Positions 46,487 to 55,468 of a stretch of 64,000 bases of DNA are shown piece by piece. The position numbers and the translations under genes are program-made. The notes below the pieces were generated by a model. The model was not told where the DNA came from, ran no database searches, and saw only the letters and a program-made list of their open reading frames with translations. Source of the DNA: Gemmatimonadota bacterium (GTDB taxonomy: Bacteria > Gemmatimonadota > Gemmatimonadetes > Longimicrobiales > Gaopeijiaceae); the NCBI GenBank assembly GCA_022560615.1, contig JADFSR010000001.1:310001-374000 (forward strand), read 5' to 3'. Position 1 is the stretch's first letter, and the number at the start of each line of letters is the position of its first letter.

Positions 46487-47093
46487 GTTTCCTCCAGATC
46501 ACTATACCGAACAAGATGTGTAGGCCACCGAAACCGGCGGCCATGAAAGCGTTTCCCCACGCGGCCGGCGCGAAGAAGGCGATGGTTCCCAGACCCATGA
46601 ATGCGGCACCCATGAGCGGAACAGGCCTAACGGAATACGAACCGCCGGTGACGATGCCCGTGCCGTAAAGCAGTAGCCAGGCGCCCGGCAGTTGGTCGAT
46701 CAGTGCGGCTCGGATGAACACCACGGTGAGCACCGCACCGACCGCTAACGGCGGGATCACGTTCCAGGCGAATTTGCGGCCCGGGCCGGTGAGCAACCCC
46801 TCCCCGGCGGCAGCGGACTTTCGCGCCATCGAGACCGTGGCGACTGCAAGGGAAGCGACCGCAGATGCGAGCCACGTCACTACCCACACCGTGGGAGCGG
46901 CGGACCTGGACGCGATCAGCGCGGTGGCGATCGCGATCAGGCCCATGAGGACGCCACCGATCCCCGAGACGTGGGTGAAAGACGCTGAGCGCTGCATCGT
47001 CTCGCGGATGTAACGCAGATTGTCCATCGCCCGATCGTGTAGAGCCGCGGGCCCCCGATCGGGATCGCTGAGTCTTCGGGCTGGCAGGTTCAT
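46476..47093 (-). CDS. Integral membrane protein of unknown function
   Basis: A 205-residue protein with about five to six membrane segments, e.g. GVLMGLIAIATALIAS, VVTWLASAVASLAVATV, VIPPLAVGAVLTVVFIRAA and GNAFMAAGFGGLHILFGIVI. The N-terminal cytoplasmic part ends MDNLRYIRETMQRSASFTHV, typical of the membrane partner of HTH_34-type regulators. The start is ATG 47093; ATG 47027 is possible. A 17-bp near-palindrome lies 38 bases upstream. Confidence 0.7.
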   Translation of the reverse strand: MNLPARRLSDPDRGPAALHDRAMDNLRYIRETMQRSASFTHVSGIGGVLMGLIAIATALIASRSAAPTVWVVTWLASAVASLAVATVSMARKSAAAGEGLLTGPGRKFAWNVIPPLAVGAVLTVVFIRAALIDQLPGAWLLLYGTGIVTGGSYSVRPVPLMGAAFMGLGTIAFFAPAAWGNAFMAAGFGGLHILFGIVIWRKHGG

Positions 47094-47130
47094 GAACGCA
47101 CCATGGGGGTCAGTCCGCGCACGAGCAAGT

Positions 47131-47147
47131 ACTTTGTATTACGAAGT
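47131..47147. promoter_or_regulatory. Near-palindromic operator candidate
   Basis: ACTTTGTATTACGAAGT, a 17-bp inverted repeat with one mismatch in the arms, sits upstream of the membrane protein/regulator pair. It may be the site where the winged-helix regulator controls its own operon. Confidence 0.35.
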
Positions 47148-47172
47148 TCAACTCGCTTCCAGGCGGCAACCT

Positions 47173-48114
47173 TCACGTCGACTTCGGCGCGATCACCTTC
47201 AGAGCAGCAGGCAGGATGCGCGCCTCAACCGTGTGCCCGGCGGATCGGCGCACGTCGCCGTCTACCTCGAAGCGCGGCGGGGTGGGGAACTCCATGCGGA
47301 AACCGCTGTCGGCGAGCACCTCTACACGATCCGAGGTCACATGTCGACCGCGCTCGGCCAGGTTGAAGAGCCTGAGGCGCGCAAGCGGAGGTGCGTCGAG
47401 GATCTGACACGCATGCAGCTTTCCGTCTTGCACGGTCGCCTCCGGTGCGATGGGGAAGCCGCCTCCGAAGAACGGTCCGTTCGATACGGTGAGCATGAGG
47501 TACCGCCCGTCGCGCTCTTCACCGCCCTCGCTCTTCAGCCGCAGATCGAGGCCCGGGAAGCGAAAGAGTTGCTGCAGCGCGGTGATCTTGTAGAGCAGCT
47601 CACCCTTGAGAAAACGAGCGCCGGCGGCCGCGTCGATCACCGCGATGTCGAAGCCGAATCCGATCAGGTTCAGGAAGTAGCGCCTCCCCCACTGTTCGGG
47701 CGCGTGTTCCGAGGCGCTGTCGGTCTCGACGCGCCCGACGTCGACGAGCTTGGTGTTCGCGGCTGCGAGGACTTTGACCGCCTCCGCCGCGTCGGACGGG
47801 TCCATGCCGAGACTCCGGCCGAAGTCGTTCCCCGTACCGTTCGGCAAGATCCCGAGCGTGAGATCGTCGCGTCCGCTCGCGAGGATCCGGTCCGCCACAT
47901 TGCTCCACGTGCCGTCGCCACCAACCGCCACGACGACATCGTATCCGTCCGCTGCGGCCTCTTCGGCGAGCGCGAGCTCTCCACCCGGCTCTGCGGACTC
48001 GGCGAAGGTGACGTCGTCGAGTTGTTCGGCGAGCAACTGCCGGTAGACTTCGATGCGCCGCTTGCCGCGCCCTCGGCCCGAGGCCGGATTGAAGATGACG
48101 AAGTGACGCGGCAC
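47173..48114 (-). CDS. Diacylglycerol kinase-like lipid kinase (YegS/DgkB family)
   Basis: A 313-residue lipid kinase. It begins VPRHFVIFNPASGRGRGKRR, then has the nucleotide-binding GGDGTWSNV and the conserved LPNGTGNDFGRSLG; the C-terminal beta sandwich ends RILPAALKVIAPKS. The likely reaction is phosphorylation of diacylglycerol or a related lipid with ATP. The GTG at 48114 was chosen because the family fold begins here, five bases after the upstream stop; a GTG-started longer frame would overlap that gene. It shares a strand with the ADC-like gene and lies beside plsC and a CDP-alcohol phosphatidyltransferase. Confidence 0.88.
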   Translation of the reverse strand: MPRHFVIFNPASGRGRGKRRIEVYRQLLAEQLDDVTFAESAEPGGELALAEEAAADGYDVVVAVGGDGTWSNVADRILASGRDDLTLGILPNGTGNDFGRSLGMDPSDAAEAVKVLAAANTKLVDVGRVETDSASEHAPEQWGRRYFLNLIGFGFDIAVIDAAAGARFLKGELLYKITALQQLFRFPGLDLRLKSEGGEERDGRYLMLTVSNGPFFGGGFPIAPEATVQDGKLHACQILDAPPLARLRLFNLAERGRHVTSDRVEVLADSGFRMEFPTPPRFEVDGDVRRSAGHTVEARILPAALKVIAPKST

Positions 48115-48119
48115 GGCGC

Positions 48120-48797
48120 TCAGAGTTCGATCAGGGGCTCGAAGGTCTGCATGCCTGCTTGATACCACTGCTCACGGAACGGGTACGTGTTCACGTCGTC
48201 GATCGTGAGCCCCTCGGTCATCGTGTGCTCGTGGAGCGTGAGCGAACCATTCTCTTCCTCGTGCTCTGAGTGCGGCGCCTCCATGTAGATGTTCGCCTTG
48301 AACTTCCCGCCGGCGCCGTCCTCCACCGTGAACGCGTTGTAGAGGTTCTTGGTCGGCGCGTACTCGTGCCTGGTGACGGTGAAATCGAGTACGGGGGTGT
48401 CGCCGTCCCGGACCGTGACCTCCATCTCATCGGCGGACTCGGTCATCGTGATGTCGAGGTCCGACATGTAGTGCGGCAGATGCCAGCGCTCGATCGCGTG
48501 CAAACGGGATGCCTCCGACGAGGTCCCTACGCAGAACGGGAAGAACGCAGCCTTCGGCAGCGGCTTGCCGGGCTCCACCATCGGCGGCACGATAACCGCG
48601 AGAACGATCTCGAAGTAATGCCCCACCTCGCTCTCCGTGAACTCGAAGCAGGTGAGCGCGAGGATACTCCGTTCGTGCTGCATCTCCAGCGGCTCGAGGT
48701 GGGATGGCAGCAGCTTGCGAGCGTCCGATGTGGACATCTCGAAGAAGGCTCCGACGCAGTTTCGGAAGCCGTAGTAGGTGTAGTCCATGTCGCTCAC
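48120..48797 (-). CDS. Acetoacetate decarboxylase-like fold protein, unknown function
   Basis: A 225-residue protein with a beta-rich pattern like the acetoacetate decarboxylase (ADC) superfamily: FEFTESEVGHYFEIVLAVIV, FFPFCVGTSSEASRLHAIER and VRDGDTPVLDFTV. In true ADC the catalytic Lys lies in a EFPKK-like motif. I cannot find it here with confidence, so a decarboxylase function is doubtful. It may be a lipid- or acid-binding member. It precedes the lipid kinase gene by five bases. Confidence 0.5.
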   Translation of the reverse strand: MSDMDYTYYGFRNCVGAFFEMSTSDARKLLPSHLEPLEMQHERSILALTCFEFTESEVGHYFEIVLAVIVPPMVEPGKPLPKAAFFPFCVGTSSEASRLHAIERWHLPHYMSDLDITMTESADEMEVTVRDGDTPVLDFTVTRHEYAPTKNLYNAFTVEDGAGGKFKANIYMEAPHSEHEEENGSLTLHEHTMTEGLTIDDVNTYPFREQWYQAGMQTFEPLIEL

Positions 48798-48902
48798 GTG
48801 GATGCTCGTCTTGATGCTGGTTGGCGCGACCGGTTAGCCTTCGCCGTCCACCGCACGTCCGTGCGCATCGTCCTTTGTCCTGCGCTCCCAGAGGCGTCTC
48901 GT

Positions 48903-49670
48903 TTGAAGCTCCGCGGCTACCTCGCCATCACCGTCGTTTGCGGGGGCATCCTGCTCTGCGATCCGGTCCAGCGTTTCTTGATCGTTCCTTGGGTTTGGCT
49001 TTTCCCCTCGAGTCGCGACCGCGTTCTCATTGCCTGGGCCAATTGGCTCACTTGGATGGTAATGGCGCCGTTGTCCTGGATCGGTGGGGCTTCGATCCCC
49101 GAGCCGGCCAAAGTGCCCTCCGGGCCGGGGGTTCTGATCCTGATGAACCACCAGTCGCTCATCGACATCCCGCTGGTGGTGAGGTGCGTCGAAAACGGAT
49201 ATCCTCGCATTGTGACCCGCCGCCGCTATGCGCGGTGGATCCCTCTAGTCTCGCATGTGCTCAAGCTATATCAATTCCCGCTGGTGGACCCCGGGGCAAC
49301 GGCGGGTCAGACCCGCCGCATGTTGAGAGAACTCCAGGAAGCGGCACGTACGTCGGAGGTGCCGGTGATGATCTTCCCGGAGGGGACTCGGACCAAGGAC
49401 GGCGAGATCGGTCCGTTCATGACCACCGGTCTACGGTTGATCCTGAGGTCTCGTCCCTGGCGGGTGTACGTCTTCGTCGTGGACGGGTATTCGGGACATC
49501 CCAAGCTCTCCGATTTCTTAGGTGGCATGGCCCAACTCGAGGGGCGGATCGATCTAGTGGGCGAGCTCGAATGGTCCGATCCGAAGGGCGATCACGAGGC
49601 GTTCACCGACGAGATCCGACAGTTGATGGTCGATCATCTCGCCGAGATGCGGGGGGCTCAGGTGGCGTGA
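48903..49670 (+). CDS. 1-acyl-sn-glycerol-3-phosphate acyltransferase (PlsC family)
   Basis: A 255-residue membrane acyltransferase that makes phosphatidate from lysophosphatidate. Two membrane segments (LAITVVCGGILLC and LTWMVMAPLSWIGG) lead into the catalytic NHQSLIDIP, which is an HxxxxD motif, and later FPEGTRTKDGEIGPF. It starts with TTG, eight bases after GAGG; a longer frame exists but begins inside the neighbouring gene. It is the first gene of a three-gene plus-strand lipid operon, diverging from the ADC-like and kinase genes. Confidence 0.85.
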   Translation: MKLRGYLAITVVCGGILLCDPVQRFLIVPWVWLFPSSRDRVLIAWANWLTWMVMAPLSWIGGASIPEPAKVPSGPGVLILMNHQSLIDIPLVVRCVENGYPRIVTRRRYARWIPLVSHVLKLYQFPLVDPGATAGQTRRMLRELQEAARTSEVPVMIFPEGTRTKDGEIGPFMTTGLRLILRSRPWRVYVFVVDGYSGHPKLSDFLGGMAQLEGRIDLVGELEWSDPKGDHEAFTDEIRQLMVDHLAEMRGAQVA

Positions 49671-50641
49671 AGGACGCGTCAGCCTCGGCGGCCAGCGAGC
49701 TGGCCGAAGCCCTCGTCGGGATTAGCGCCGGCTCCATCAGGTCGATCCTGCTGTATGGGTCGCACATGTTGGGCGCGAATCCAGACCGGCACAGCGCTGT
49801 CGATTTCGTGGTGATCGTCGACGAATACCGGCCGTTTTACGCCGCCCTCAATGCCGCCGGTGAACTGCACCGGCCCACGTGGCTGCTTTCGATGATGGCC
49901 GGGTTCCTGCCGCCGAACGCCATCGCCTTCGCCCCCGAGGACGCCCGCGACGGCATCGCGAAGTGCATCATCGTGAGCCGCGCCCATCTGGAGCGGGGGT
50001 TGGGGCCGAACCCCCCGGACCACTTCCTGCTCGGCCGACTGGTTCAAAAAGTCGGTCCGCTCTACAGCGCGACCCCAAACGCCGCCGAATGGGTCGAGCA
50101 GCTGTTGGCTTCAGCCCGTGACAGGGTTCTGGAATGGATGGAGCCGTACCTCGACGGTCCCGTCGATGCGGAAGGACTGGGCCGACGCATGCTGGAAGTG
50201 TGCTATCGGGGCGAACTACGGCCCGAGTCCAGACAGCGCGCGGCGCGGATCTTCGAAGGCCAGGCCGGTTACTTTCGAGAGCACTTCGGCCCTGTGCTGG
50301 CACGCGGCGTGGAGCAGGGCGTGCTCGTCGAGCGCATCGACGCCGAGGGGGGCCACGGCGGGGCGCTCACTACGTACGAGTTGGCGCGGCCAGCGTCCGC
50401 GGCGTTGCGGCGGAAGTGGCGTCGGCACTTTCGGAAGTCGAAAGTCCGAGCAACTGCCAGGTGGTTCAAGCACATGGCGACCTTCGCAAACTGGCTCCCG
50501 TACGTCGTCCGCAAGGTGGAACGGCATCGCGGTGAGCGCATCGAGCTCACCCGGCTGGAGAGACGACTTCCACTCATCTTCCTGTGGCCGCGGGCCATCA
50601 AGGTGTTGTTGACTCGACCGCCCAAAGAGCTCTCCCGGTGA
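49667..50641 (+). CDS. Nucleotidyltransferase-fold protein, unknown function
   Basis: A 324-residue protein started by GTG, overlapping the plsC stop by four bases and, at its end, the CDP-alcohol phosphatidyltransferase start by four. The segment SIRSILLYGSHMLG followed by DRHSAVDFVVIVDE resembles the nucleotidyltransferase G-S...D motif. The position two residues after the first Asp is Val instead of Asp or Glu, so a metal pair may be incomplete. The C-terminal half is basic and helical (RKWRRHFRKSKVRATARWF). Its coupling to two phospholipid enzymes suggests a role in lipid synthesis, perhaps regulatory. Confidence 0.55.
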   Translation: MKDASASAASELAEALVGISAGSIRSILLYGSHMLGANPDRHSAVDFVVIVDEYRPFYAALNAAGELHRPTWLLSMMAGFLPPNAIAFAPEDARDGIAKCIIVSRAHLERGLGPNPPDHFLLGRLVQKVGPLYSATPNAAEWVEQLLASARDRVLEWMEPYLDGPVDAEGLGRRMLEVCYRGELRPESRQRAARIFEGQAGYFREHFGPVLARGVEQGVLVERIDAEGGHGGALTTYELARPASAALRRKWRRHFRKSKVRATARWFKHMATFANWLPYVVRKVERHRGERIELTRLERRLPLIFLWPRAIKVLLTRPPKELSR

Positions 50642-51372
50642 CCCCGGACCTCACCGTCCTGCTCGGTGTGCTCGGGCTCGCTCTCGCCACGATGCCCGTG
50701 TACGCGATGAGCACCGCCCGCGCCACCGCGGATCCGCACGAGGTGGTTGATCGCGGCGGCTTCGTGCTCGGGGGCTTCGTGCGCAGCTGGTTCTATTGGT
50801 TCATCGGGCCCCTGGTGCGGTTTTCCCTCGCGCTGAAGATCTCCCCCGCGTTCTTCAACCTGCTCGGCGTCGCGTTCGGGATCGGGGCCGGCGTCGCGTT
50901 CGCGACGGGTCACGTGACCCTCGGCGGTTGGGGCGTGCTGCTCGGGGGGGCGGCAGATGTGTTCGACGGACGCATCGCGCGGGCGCGTGACATGGCGAAC
51001 GAACGCGGAGCCTTCCTCGATTCCACTCTCGATCGCTTTGCCGAAGTCGGCGCCTTCGTCGGACTGGCCGTGCTCTTCCGGGAGTCGGCCCTGGCGCTGA
51101 CGCTGGTCGTGTCGGCTCTAGGAGGCTCCCTGCTGGTCAGTTATGCGCGGGCGCGCGGGGAGAGCGCGGGCGTCCTGTGCAAAGTGGGCATCATGCAGAG
51201 AGCGGAACGGCTGCTCCTCGTCGGATTCGCCGCGCTGTTCGACCCCACGGTGACGCTGTTGATGGGGTGGGACTCCGGCACGCTGCTGATCGGGGTCCTG
51301 GGCCTCGTCGCGATCGGCACTCTGGGCACGGCCATCTACAGGACTGCGTGGATCGCACAGAGACTGTCGTAA
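50638..51372 (+). CDS. CDP-alcohol phosphatidyltransferase family protein
   Basis: A 244-residue integral membrane enzyme that transfers a phosphatidyl or similar group from a CDP-linked donor to an alcohol. The signature starts DVFDGRIARARD and ends GAFLDSTLD, the full DG..AR........G...D...D motif with all four Asp residues. About six membrane segments surround it. It is coupled by GTGA overlap to the nucleotidyltransferase-fold gene. The alcohol is not predictable; glycerol phosphate, inositol phosphate and others are possible. Confidence 0.88.
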   Translation: MTPDLTVLLGVLGLALATMPVYAMSTARATADPHEVVDRGGFVLGGFVRSWFYWFIGPLVRFSLALKISPAFFNLLGVAFGIGAGVAFATGHVTLGGWGVLLGGAADVFDGRIARARDMANERGAFLDSTLDRFAEVGAFVGLAVLFRESALALTLVVSALGGSLLVSYARARGESAGVLCKVGIMQRAERLLLVGFAALFDPTVTLLMGWDSGTLLIGVLGLVAIGTLGTAIYRTAWIAQRLS

Positions 51373-51534
51373 CACGCGGTCGGACTAACACTTAGGCGGC
51401 AAGCCGCGGCGCCCTGGTCATTTGAGGCCCTTGAGCAGATCCGCTGTGGTGTTCTCCGGGGTAATATGGGGTTTGACTGGAATGAGCACGCCTCTGTAGT
51501 CTTCGTGATCGTCGTCTGGAAGGAGGTTGTACGA

Positions 51535-52950
51535 ATGCGCTCTATAAAGGCCCCATGGCTGTCGGCGATCGGGTTGGCTCTTCCGGTCGTCGCGATCCTT
51601 ACGTTCACGTCACCCGCGCGCGCCGAAGCGCAGCAAGGCGCTGCCGAGATGAGTCAGGTGACGTTCACGCGGGACATCGCGCCGATCCTGCAGCGGAGCT
51701 GCGTACGCTGTCACCGACCCGGTGGGGTGGCGCCTATGTCGCTCGTCGAGTACGAGGACGTGCAGCCGCACGCGATGCGGATCATGCGGCGGACAGGCAT
51801 CCGCGACCGGATGGGCGCGATGCCGCCGTGGTATGTCGAGAAGGACATCGGCATCCAACACTTCAAGGACGATCCGTCGTTGAGCACCGAAGAGATCGCG
51901 GCGATCGCGTCCTGGGCTCGCAGCGGCACGCCAATGGGGGATCCGGCCGACATGCCGGCTCCGTTGGTGTTCGACGACGCCGTCGGTTGGACCCTGGGTG
52001 AGCCAGACCTGATCGTCTCGACGGAAGAGTTCCTCGTCAAAAGCGACGCGCCCGACTGGTGGGGCGACATCCAAAGCGTTCCGACCGGGCTCACCGAAGA
52101 CCGGTATGTGGCCTCGGTCGAGGTCAGGGAAATCAATGACGTCGGTGAGAATAGCCCGAGCGACCGCGAGACGGTCGGCGGCCTATACGTCTTCCACCAC
52201 ATGGTTTACAGCACACGGGTTCTCGACGATCCCACCGCGCGCGGGGTCACCTGGCCGGTGCACGAGGTCGGTCGCAACGCCGACATCTTCGACCCCGAAG
52301 GGGCACGGCTCCTCAAGGCGGGCTCGAGCCTCGTTTCGAACTCGACCCACGTGCATTCGAACGGGACCGATACACGAGCTCATCTCGAGGTTGGCTTCAG
52401 GTTCCATCCGAAGGACTACGAGCCGAAGTACCGGTCGGCCAACTTCTTCCTCGGCAGCGGCTCGGACATCGACATCAAGGCCGGCGAGAAGGACCAGGAG
52501 CTGCACGCGTACACCGTGCTCCAGCGGCACACGAAGATCGTCACGTTCGAGCCACACCTGCACGCGCCGGGGGACCGGATGTGCCTGGAGGCGATCTGGG
52601 GCTTCAACGTCGAGACGCTGTCCTGCGTTGGTTACGACCACAACTGGGTCCGGGGCTACACCTTCGAAGACGACTACCAACCCTTGCTGCCGAAGGGGAC
52701 GATCCTGCACATCATCGGGTACATGGACAACACCGATCAGAACCGGAATATCCCCGACGCCAGGAACTGGCAGGGCGCGGGCAACCGCTCGGTAGCGAAC
52801 ATGTTCATCGACTTGGGAATGCGTTTGTCGATGAATGACGAGCAGTTCCAACAGGAAATGGCGGACCGGAGGGAGAGGCTCAAGCTGACCATCAACGATC
52901 ACGTCATCGGTTGCCCGCTGTGTCTCGTGATTCCCCAGCCTTCTCGATGA
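51535..52950 (+). CDS. Exported cytochrome c domain fused to a copper monooxygenase-like domain
   Basis: A 471-residue exported protein. The ATG at 51535 lies eight bases after AGGAGG; a signal peptide (WLSAIGLALPVVAILTFTSP) follows. Residues 30-120 form a small cytochrome c-like domain with the heme motif CVRCH and a distal Met candidate. The rest has the His-rich motifs of type II copper, ascorbate-dependent monooxygenases: HHMVYS, STHVHSNGTD and FEPHLHAPGDRM. Families of this kind oxidise C-H bonds or peptides; the actual substrate is unknown. It overlaps the next gene by four bases. Confidence 0.75.
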   Translation: MRSIKAPWLSAIGLALPVVAILTFTSPARAEAQQGAAEMSQVTFTRDIAPILQRSCVRCHRPGGVAPMSLVEYEDVQPHAMRIMRRTGIRDRMGAMPPWYVEKDIGIQHFKDDPSLSTEEIAAIASWARSGTPMGDPADMPAPLVFDDAVGWTLGEPDLIVSTEEFLVKSDAPDWWGDIQSVPTGLTEDRYVASVEVREINDVGENSPSDRETVGGLYVFHHMVYSTRVLDDPTARGVTWPVHEVGRNADIFDPEGARLLKAGSSLVSNSTHVHSNGTDTRAHLEVGFRFHPKDYEPKYRSANFFLGSGSDIDIKAGEKDQELHAYTVLQRHTKIVTFEPHLHAPGDRMCLEAIWGFNVETLSCVGYDHNWVRGYTFEDDYQPLLPKGTILHIIGYMDNTDQNRNIPDARNWQGAGNRSVANMFIDLGMRLSMNDEQFQQEMADRRERLKLTINDHVIGCPLCLVIPQPSR

Positions 52951-53939
52951 GTGAAGGTCGTCCTCGGTCCCCTGTGAGGGCCCCAGTCAGCCTGATCGCG
53001 TCTGTTGCGTTGGCGCTGCTGCTCACGAGCCAACCGACACAGGCCCAGCTCGGGTACCAGAGGGGCCAAAACGTCTCTCCGGCGTACGAGGGTTGGATTG
53101 CGAACGACGACGGTTCGTTCAGCCTCGTATTCGGGTACATCAACCGGAACTGGCAGGAAGAGCTCGACGTACCCGTGGGACCCGAGAACAACATCTCGCC
53201 CGGACCCGCGGATCAAGGACAGGTGACGCACTTTCTGCCGCGCCGGAACCGGTTCACCTTCATGGTCCGCGTGCCTGCGGACTTCGGTGACCAGGAGCTG
53301 GACTGGGCGTTGACGACGCAGGGAAAAACCGAGCACGCGTACGCATCGCTCCGCTTGGACTACAAGCTCGACAACATCGTGATCGCTTCCGAAACCGGGG
53401 CTCTCGGTATCGGCGCCAGCAACGCCGAGATCAGAGCCAACACGCCGCCGGTCCTCACCGTCGAGGGAGAGAGCGTGCGCAGGGTGGGCGTCGGCGAAAT
53501 GGTGACGCTGGTGGCAACGATCGTCGATGACAGCATGGAGGATGCGATTCGGCGCCAAAAGGCTAGGGCGACGGCGGCAGCGGCGTCACCCCGAGAGGGC
53601 CCGCCGGAGTTGAGTGCCCGGCAATTGAACCCTCCCGTCCGCATCACCGTGAACAAGAGGGTGGGGCTGCACCTGTCGTGGTTCGTCTTTCGGGGTGAAG
53701 GCGAGGTGTCGTTCGAACCTCTTCAGGTGAAAACGTGGGAGGACACCCGCTTCGGCGCGAACTCTCCATGGGCACCGCTGTGGAGCGCGCCAGCGATCCC
53801 CGAGGATGGTCGGTGGGAGGTCAAGGTCTCCTTCGACCGACCCGGGACGTACGTGCTTCGGGGGCGGGCGGACGACGGAGCGCTCTATGACGACAAGGAC
53901 GTGACCATCATCGTCGCACCTGTGAGCCAGCCTCAGTAG
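52947..53939 (+). CDS. Exported protein of unknown function paired with the cytochrome/monooxygenase gene
   Basis: A 330-residue protein. A signal peptide (LIASVALALLLTSQPTQA) is followed by an all-beta-looking protein with repeated short strands: SPAYEGWIANDDGSFSLVFG, FTFMVRVPADFGDQELDW, and an Ig-like C-terminal part ending GTYVLRGRADDGALYDDKDV. The start overlaps the stop of the preceding cytochrome gene by four bases, so they are made together. It is likely a periplasmic partner or receptor of the redox protein. No family name can be given. Confidence 0.6.
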   Translation: MSEGRPRSPVRAPVSLIASVALALLLTSQPTQAQLGYQRGQNVSPAYEGWIANDDGSFSLVFGYINRNWQEELDVPVGPENNISPGPADQGQVTHFLPRRNRFTFMVRVPADFGDQELDWALTTQGKTEHAYASLRLDYKLDNIVIASETGALGIGASNAEIRANTPPVLTVEGESVRRVGVGEMVTLVATIVDDSMEDAIRRQKARATAAAASPREGPPELSARQLNPPVRITVNKRVGLHLSWFVFRGEGEVSFEPLQVKTWEDTRFGANSPWAPLWSAPAIPEDGRWEVKVSFDRPGTYVLRGRADDGALYDDKDVTIIVAPVSQPQ

Positions 53940-53992
53940 CGACTCAGGCCGAAGGACCGGCCCCTCAACGCCCACCTCTGGCGAACGAAGCA

Positions 53993-54032
53993 CGGCCCCG
54001 GAACCCTGGCTACATCGGGGCTCCCGGGGCCG
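53993..54032. terminator. GC-rich hairpin downstream of the exported gene pair
   Basis: CGGCCCCGG (53993-54001) and CCGGGGCCG (54024-54032) are perfect inverted repeats around a 22-base loop. No clear T run follows on either strand, so it is a possible rather than certain terminator, serving the 53939 gene or the tRNA. Confidence 0.4.
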
Positions 54033-54038
54033 CTTCAA

Positions 54039-54111
54039 CTCCGGCGACAGGACTCGAACCTGTGACCCGCTGGTTAACAGCCAGCTGCTCTACCAACTGA
54101 GCTACGCCGGA
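54039..54111 (-). tRNA. tRNA-Asn (anticodon GUU)
   Basis: The minus strand reads a complete 73-base cloverleaf. The acceptor stem TCCGGCG pairs with CGCCGGA, discriminator G. The D arm is GCTCAGTTGGTAGAGC, the anticodon stem is GCTGG/CCAGC with loop CTGTTAA (anticodon GTT), and the T arm is ACAGGTTCGAGTCCTGT. The 3' CCA is not encoded. It sits alone between protein genes and is not in an rRNA operon. Confidence 0.97.
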
Positions 54112-54171
54112 TCGGCACCGTAGACTGTCGTACGGAGCGGAAGGAAAATAGAGATCGACTGCGCGGGGGTG

Positions 54172-54765
54172 TCAACCGGGCTCGGCAGCGACGGAGGTCC
54201 GACGCGGGTGGGACTTTGAGAGGATGCTCCAGACCACCGGCCCAATGTCGTGCGCCGTCTCCCAGAGCTCCGCGTGTCTGCGGCCCGCGACCCGTGCGGC
54301 TTCGGCGAAATGGAGGGAGGAGAGCGCCGGACCGCGATGCGGGTACGGGCGCTCGAACCAGTGGAATCCCGTGAGCACCGCGGACGGTCCGGCCGCGTTG
54401 GAGAAGACCGTGAAGTCGGGCGACCAGCCCGCCAGTGGCGCCGCGCGCACCTCCAGCCGGCCGGACTCGAGCATGCGCTGAAGAAACGCGAGCCGGGGCG
54501 CGCGCGCCGGGTCGTTGGTGAGGCCGCGGGCTTCGGCGGTGAGCTGGATCGCGTTCATTTCGGCGACGAGCACGCGGAACCGCTCGACGCCTTCCAACTC
54601 TGATTCCGTGAGGTCCATGGTGCTGAGGCGGACGCGGGTGACCGCGGTTGCGATGCCGGTCGATTGGCTTGCCAGCGCTCCGAAGGCGTCCCGGAAATCC
54701 GGCCGTGTACGTTCGTCTAACAGCGCAGCCGGCTGGGGCGTGATACCGAGCAGAGGTGAAGCCAT
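54172..54765 (-). CDS. Hypothetical cytoplasmic protein
   Basis: A 197-residue reading frame without signal peptide or membrane segment. Helical start (TIAT-like Ala-rich DAFGALASQSTGIATAVTRV) and an aromatic, His-rich second half (LTGFHWFERPYPHRGPALSS and HFAEAARVAGRRHAELWETA). No family is recognised. It is 34 bases downstream of tdk on the same strand. Confidence 0.55.
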   Translation of the reverse strand: MASPLLGITPQPAALLDERTRPDFRDAFGALASQSTGIATAVTRVRLSTMDLTESELEGVERFRVLVAEMNAIQLTAEARGLTNDPARAPRLAFLQRMLESGRLEVRAAPLAGWSPDFTVFSNAAGPSAVLTGFHWFERPYPHRGPALSSLHFAEAARVAGRRHAELWETAHDIGPVVWSILSKSHPRRTSVAAEPG

Positions 54766-54799
54766 GAACCGTCCTGGTCGAGAAGGTACGACCGGACGA

Positions 54800-55462
54800 T
54801 CACCCGGAGATCGGGGCGCCGGGATGGGGACTTGGGACGGGAGTCCCTACGCCGCCCATCTCCAGCTCAGTTTGATGCCGCGTCCGCAGCGGCACGTCGT
54901 GGCACTTCCGGCATCGGGCCTCGTAGCTCTCGGAGCCACCCACATGGATCGTCGGCCCTTCGGCGGGCGCGGGCTCACCATCGATGAGGCGTTGGTTCCG
55001 AGTCGCCAAGTCACCGCACACGACGCAGATCGCGTGCAGCTTGTCGATCCGCTCGGCGATCGCCAGTAGCCGCGGGATCGGGCCGAAGGGCTCGCCGCGA
55101 AAGTCCATGTCCGTGCCCGCCACGATGACACGAACACCTCGATCGGCGATATCGTTGACCACGCCCACGATGCCGTCGTCGAGAAACTGGGCCTCGTCGA
55201 TCGCGACGACCTCGACGTCGTCTCGAACCTTCTCGGCGATCTGGACCGAAGAGGTCACTGGGTGCGCATCCAGCTCGGAGCCGTCGTGAGAGGTGATCCG
55301 GAACACACCCCCGTAGCGGTCGTCCAGGTGGGACTTGAAGAGCTGGACCTGCCGCTTCGCGATCAGGGCCCGGCGCACACGTCTGAGCAGCTCTTCGGAC
55401 TTCCCGCTGAACATCACGCCTGAGACGACTTCGACCCAACCATCCTGTGCGCCGTGGTGCAC
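54800..55462 (-). CDS. tdk: Thymidine kinase (type II)
   Basis: A 220-residue thymidine kinase (EC 2.7.1.21). It begins with the P-loop [12 protein letters not shown], then Walker B-like [13 protein letters not shown], and the lasso loop [17 protein letters not shown]. The zinc-binding cysteines appear as CVVCGD and CRKCHD. The start is GTG 55462; the stop codon of a 42-codon frame lies six bases upstream, so coupling is possible. The tail [14 protein letters not shown] is disordered. Confidence 0.93.
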   Translation of the reverse strand: MHHGAQDGWVEVVSGVMFSGKSEELLRRVRRALIAKRQVQLFKSHLDDRYGGVFRITSHDGSELDAHPVTSSVQIAEKVRDDVEVVAIDEAQFLDDGIVGVVNDIADRGVRVIVAGTDMDFRGEPFGPIPRLLAIAERIDKLHAICVVCGDLATRNQRLIDGEPAPAEGPTIHVGGSESYEARCRKCHDVPLRTRHQTELEMGGVGTPVPSPHPGAPISG

Positions 55463-55468
55463 GGCGCG

